A stretch of DNA of 6,270 nucleotides from JBGOTP01 sp041476545. GTDB lineage: Bacteria > Acidobacteriota > Vicinamibacteria > Vicinamibacterales > CAVVIG01. The notes beneath the pieces are model-generated. The model was not told where the DNA came from, ran no database searches, and saw only the letters and a list, made by a program, of their open reading frames with translations. The stretch is taken from positions 1 to 6,270 of the forward strand of contig JBGOTP010000303.1 of NCBI GenBank assembly GCA_041476545.1, read 5' to 3'. Made by a program: the position numbers and the translations under genes. Positions 4,799 to 6,270 of this stretch are shown here, in pieces (position 1 is the first letter of the stretch; the number at the start of each line of letters is the position of its first letter).

Positions 4799-6270
4799 AT
4801 GCCCACCGGCACCACTGAACCGGGTTCGATGCTGCGGCCGCTCCCGCTTTTTGCGGGCCTGTCGGTGGCCGACTGTGCCGCGCTCGAACGGCGCATGCCC
4901 CGGCGCGATTTTGTTCCGCACGCGATCATCGTACGCGAGGGGAGCGCGGACGACTCCGCGTTCTTTCTCGTCTCCGGCCGCGTCGCCGTGCGGCGGACCG
5001 ACCCGGACAGCGGCATCGAGTTCACGCTCGCCGAGCTCGGCCCCGGCCAGATGTTCGGGGAGATGGCCCTCCTGACACGCAAGCCGCGCACGGCCACGGT
5101 TGTCGCCGTCGAGGCGACCACGTGTGCCGTGCTCGCGCAGGCCGAGTTCGAACAGGTGATGACAGAGCACCCGACGCTGGCCCGGTCGATGATGGCGATC
5201 CTTGCCGGCCGTCTCGAGCAGGCCAATGCCCACGCCGGCGTCGAGTTCCTCAATCTGTCGCGTCTCCGGGTCGATCCGGCCGTCCTCCAGATCTTGCCGC
5301 TGCCGCTCATCAACGAGCACCACGTCATTCCGATGGCGTTCTGCAACAACCGTCTCACGCTCGCGATGACGAATCCCAACAACATCGTGGCCTTCGACGA
5401 CGTGAGGCGCCTGCTGAAGGGCGTGATGATCGAACCCGCGATCATCACGGAAGACGATTTCCGCCGCTTCATGTCCACGACGTACGCGCAGGCCAGAGAG
5501 AAGCCCGAGGCGGCCGTGGCGGCGGCCGCCAGACGTCCGGACGGCGGCGGCACGGCCAACGCACCTGCGAGCGTCGTTCAGATGCTCGACCTGCTGCAGT
5601 CCGATCTGATTCGCGAGCTGCAACTGGCCGAAGACACGCAGGCGACCGAGACCAAGCAGGACCTGATGAGCGCATCCGAGGATGCGCCGATCATCCGCCT
5701 GGCAAATTCGATTCTCGGTCTTGCCATCAGGAGAGGGGCCAGCGACATTCACGTCGAACCGATGGAACAGGACGTCACGGTCCGCTTCCGGGTCGACGGC
5801 GTGCTGCAGCTTGTCGAGCGGCTTCCGAAGAAAGTTCAGCTTGGGCTGGTGTCGCGATTCAAGATCCTCAGCCGCCTCGATATCTCGGAGAAGCGTCTGC
5901 CGCAGGATGGGCGGATCAGCGTGACGATGGAGAGCAAGCCGATTGACTTTCGCGTCTCCACGGTGCCGGGCAAGTGGGGCGAGAAGATCTGCATGCGCAT
6001 CCTCGACAAGTCGAACACCATCCTGGGTCTCGACAAGTTGATCACGCATGCGCCGACGCTGGCGCTCGTCCGCGACATGATCGCGCAGCCCTACGGCATC
6101 GTCTATGTGACGGGACCGACCGGATCCGGGAAGACCACGACACTCTACTCGGGTCTGGCGGAGATCAACGATCCCGGTGTCAATATTTCGACCGTCGAGG
6201 ATCCCATCGAGTACGACCTGCCCGGCGTCACGCAGATCCAGGTGAAGACGGACATCGGCCTGACGTTCGC
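4799..6270 (+). CDS. Type IV pilus/type II secretion ATPase (PilB/GspE family) with N-terminal cyclic nucleotide-binding domain, 3' end missing
   Basis: This frame runs open to the window edge (490 codons). TAG 4796-4798 directly precedes ATG 4799, so this is the earliest ATG start; ATG 4829 is an alternative, and both have poor ribosome binding sites. Residues about 12-145 form a CAP/PKA-type cyclic nucleotide-binding domain (LRPLPLFAGLS), with phosphate-binding cassette FGEMALLTRKPRTATV at 86-101 retaining E88 and R97, the residues that contact ribose and cyclic phosphate. Residues about 148-230 resemble the C-terminal part of the T2SSE_N/MshEN domain (ILPLPL, LTLAMTNPNN). A low-complexity linker (231-260) precedes the ATPase: APIIRLANSI (296-305), GASDIHVEP (313-321), EKRLPQDGRI (364-373), Walker A GPTGSGKTT (439-447) and Asp box STVEDPIEY (464-472). 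Walker B and the zinc-binding region would lie beyond the edge. The family forms hexameric cytoplasmic motors for pilus assembly or secretion. Choosing PilB or GspE needs the neighbours to the right. Confidence 0.93.
   Translation, partial: MPTGTTEPGSMLRPLPLFAGLSVADCAALERRMPRRDFVPHAIIVREGSADDSAFFLVSGRVAVRRTDPDSGIEFTLAELGPGQMFGEMALLTRKPRTATVVAVEATTCAVLAQAEFEQVMTEHPTLARSMMAILAGRLEQANAHAGVEFLNLSRLRVDPAVLQILPLPLINEHHVIPMAFCNNRLTLAMTNPNNIVAFDDVRRLLKGVMIEPAIITEDDFRRFMSTTYAQAREKPEAAVAAAARRPDGGGTANAPASVVQMLDLLQSDLIRELQLAEDTQATETKQDLMSASEDAPIIRLANSILGLAIRRGASDIHVEPMEQDVTVRFRVDGVLQLVERLPKKVQLGLVSRFKILSRLDISEKRLPQDGRISVTMESKPIDFRVSTVPGKWGEKICMRILDKSNTILGLDKLITHAPTLALVRDMIAQPYGIVYVTGPTGSGKTTTLYSGLAEINDPGVNISTVEDPIEYDLPGVTQIQVKTDIGLTF

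Noticed and set aside
4678..5559. N-terminal extension of the dehydrogenase frame to 5559
   Set aside because: The frame simply stays open opposite the ATPase gene. The extension resembles no known domain, and the signal peptide and ribosome binding site place the start at 4677.
5122..5946. 274-codon plus-strand frame inside the ATPase gene
   Set aside because: It is out of frame with the conserved ATPase sequence, Arg/Gly/Pro-rich and without motifs.
4763..6049. Long 428-codon open frame on the minus strand opposite the ATPase gene
   Set aside because: It lies entirely antisense to a frame with clear cNMP-binding and ATPase motifs. Its composition (rich in Arg, His, Asp, Gly) is typical of the complement of GC-rich coding DNA, and no domain is recognisable.

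Overview
This is a GC-rich window with dense genes, short intergenic gaps, and long spurious open frames on the opposite strand. The gene content points to a soil-type Acidobacteriota, possibly Vicinamibacteria-like. It includes exported PD40/TolB-like beta-propeller proteins, a small DUF6152-type secreted protein, a signal-peptide-bearing PQQ dehydrogenase of the glucose dehydrogenase type, and a type IV pilus/type II secretion ATPase. The taxonomic call is an inference from protein style; no marker gene is present.

Layout. Positions 1-336 (+) hold the C-terminal end of a PD40 beta-propeller protein cut by the window edge. Positions 388-783 (+) encode a 131-residue exported DUF6152-like protein with a very strong ribosome binding site. 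Positions 840-2735 (+) encode a 631-residue exported protein built from two successive six-motif PD40 propellers; its last two motifs closely resemble the fragment at the left edge. These three genes share a strand with gaps of 51 and 56 bases and probably form one operon. Positions 2743-4677 (-) encode the PQQ-dependent dehydrogenase, which meets the PD40 gene tail to tail with 7 bases between the stops. Positions 4678-4798 are a 121-base divergent intergenic region with a possible -10 box, a perfect 13-base dyad and a GATAG-rich stretch. From 4799 to the right edge (+) runs a secretion/pilus ATPase that starts with a cyclic nucleotide-binding domain and is cut off after the Asp box, before Walker B.

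How the parts relate. The left operon appears to make envelope or periplasmic proteins of unknown role. The dehydrogenase would oxidise a sugar or alcohol in the periplasm using PQQ, and no PQQ synthesis gene is in view. The ATPase is a separate unit that would power pilus extension or protein secretion. It is the most interesting item: the N-terminal half of the usual MshEN-type (c-di-GMP-binding) module seems to be replaced by a cNMP-binding domain that keeps its phosphate-binding residues. No RNA gene, CRISPR array, insertion sequence or attachment site was found.
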